A stretch of DNA of 64,000 bases from Acidovorax benzenivorans (lineage in GTDB: Bacteria > Pseudomonadota > Gammaproteobacteria > Burkholderiales > Burkholderiaceae_C): NCBI RefSeq assembly GCF_028680575.1, contig NZ_JAPCKI010000005.1:124001-188000 (forward strand), read 5' to 3'. The notes below the pieces were generated by a model. It was not told where the DNA came from. It saw nothing but the letters and a program-made list of their open reading frames with translations, and ran no database searches. Shown here in pieces: positions 63,297-64,000 of this stretch. The number at the start of each line of letters is the position of its first letter. The stretch's first letter is position 1. The translations under genes and the position numbers were made by a program.

Positions 63297-64000
63297 CTAG
63301 CTTTTTTCTGCATACACGGCGTGGCGAGCCGCATCGCGGTAATACAGGCGCTGTGAAGGCGCTTGCATCATCACCACGACAACTTGGCCCGTGGCCGGAT
63401 CGCACCAAAAATTGGTGCCGGAAAAGCCTGGCCAGCTGAAGTCGCCCACGTGGCCCGGTGGCTGCCCCGCCGCGTCGCGCAGCCGCACCGACAGGCCCAG
63501 GCCAAAGCCGCGGCCATTCTTCGGCAACGGCGCCACGCTGCCCAGGTTTTCGGTGTGCTCGCCATAGTGCACGGCTTCGGGTAGATGGTTCTTTCGCATC
63601 TGGCGCACCGTGCTGGCTTGCAGTACCTGTCGACCCTCGAAACAGCCGTCGTCAAGCAGCATGCGGGCAAAGTGTGCATAGTCGCGTGCCGTAGACCAGA
63701 GTCCGGCGCCGCCGGACTGCCAGCGGGCGCCCTGCGGGGGGGGCGCCAGGTCGAAGGATTCGTGGGGCAAGGGGCGCGCAATGAGGTGGGCAGCGTCGCT
63801 GCGCACCTCGAACCCGGTGCTCTCCATGCCCAGGGGGGCGAAGATGCGCTCGCGCATCACCTCGCCGAGCGGCTGTCCGGTGCAGGCTTCCACCACCCGG
63901 CCCAGTACATCGGTCGCCATGCTGTATTCGAACACTGTGCCCGGCTCGTGCAGCAGCGGTAGACGCGCCAGCTTGCTCACCATGTCGGCATTCGACTGGC
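63297..64000 (-). CDS. Serine hydrolase, beta-lactamase class C family (partial, N-terminus outside window)
   Basis: The C-terminal 234 residues of a penicillin-binding-like esterase. FEYSMATDVLGRVVEACTG has the Tyr-x-x-Asp-like catalytic tyrosine context (YSM), and GGAGLWSTARDYAHFARMLL and FGLGLSVRLRD are family motifs. FSWPGFSGTNFWCDPATGQV corresponds to the KTG-region strand. The N-terminal SxxK nucleophile motif lies beyond the window end. Such enzymes hydrolyse esters or lactones. It is likely co-transcribed with the dehydrogenase downstream. Confidence 0.85.
   Translation of the reverse strand, partial: QSNADMVSKLARLPLLHEPGTVFEYSMATDVLGRVVEACTGQPLGEVMRERIFAPLGMESTGFEVRSDAAHLIARPLPHESFDLAPPPQGARWQSGGAGLWSTARDYAHFARMLLDDGCFEGRQVLQASTVRQMRKNHLPEAVHYGEHTENLGSVAPLPKNGRGFGLGLSVRLRDAAGQPPGHVGDFSWPGFSGTNFWCDPATGQVVVVMMQAPSQRLYYRDAARHAVYAEKS

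Overview
The window looks like a chromosome segment of a betaproteobacterium of the order Burkholderiales, most probably family Comamonadaceae (Acidovorax or a close relative). The grounds are high GC, an aerobic benzoyl-CoA (box) pathway, an HU-like protein with a Lys/Ala/Pro tail, the DUF3348/DUF802/OmpA/DUF2894 gene set, Bug-type solute binding proteins and a short intergenic repeat typical of that family. The assignment rests on protein and motif recognition only; no database search was possible.

Layout. 0.1-1.1 kb: CysB-like LysR regulator. 2.0-15.2 kb: surface and glycosylation region, with a TPR/beta-barrel outer membrane protein, an exported FecR-domain protein, a GT4-methyltransferase fusion, a 1740-residue protein carrying TPRs and three glycosyltransferase modules, and four further methyltransferases. 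15.5-19.1 kb: a scrambled zone of IS21 and IS3 remnants around manC and a truncated WcbI-like gene. 19.4-25.5 kb: TetR-controlled RND efflux genes, a short-chain dehydrogenase and a thioesterase pseudogene. 25.7-28.9 kb: nitroreductase, acyl-CoA ligase and a Crp/Fnr regulator. 29.1-32.8 kb: electrophile and redox response genes (Old Yellow Enzyme with a TetR repressor, YciI, AraC regulator, peroxiredoxin-like). 32.8-37.6 kb: a four-gene, translationally coupled MotA/MotB-like operon of unknown function. 37.9-48.4 kb: complete aerobic benzoate module, boxR-boxC-boxB-boxA on the minus strand and DUF4863-boxD-bclA-hydrolase on the plus strand. 48.4-53.1 kb: a second Crp/Fnr regulator diverging from a Bug/dehydrogenase/feruloyl-CoA synthetase-like operon. 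53.2-59.4 kb: HU-like protein, hemolysin III, carboxypeptidase, hydrolase, SPOR protein and an interrupted TerB-like gene. 59.6-64 kb: thiolase and acyl-CoA ligase facing a hydroxyacyl-CoA dehydrogenase and a serine hydrolase cut by the window end.

How the genes work together. Benzoate is activated by BclA, epoxidised by BoxA/BoxB, ring-opened by BoxC and oxidised by BoxD. Near-identical TGCA-N6-TGCW sites lie in both the boxC promoter and the promoter of the opposite operon, so BoxR probably controls both arms. Three other local circuits can be read from the DNA: twin 22-bp operators for the RND regulator, a 38-bp palindrome over the Old Yellow Enzyme promoter, and a shared 20-bp site upstream of the two operons that accompany the two Crp/Fnr regulators.

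The best candidate for an undescribed system is the coupled operon at 32.8-37.6 kb. It pairs a four-helix MotA/ExbB-like membrane protein bearing a long coiled-coil tail of 84-residue repeats with a MotB/OmpA partner that keeps the intramembrane aspartate. This is the membrane architecture of Zorya ZorAB, but without Zorya effector genes.
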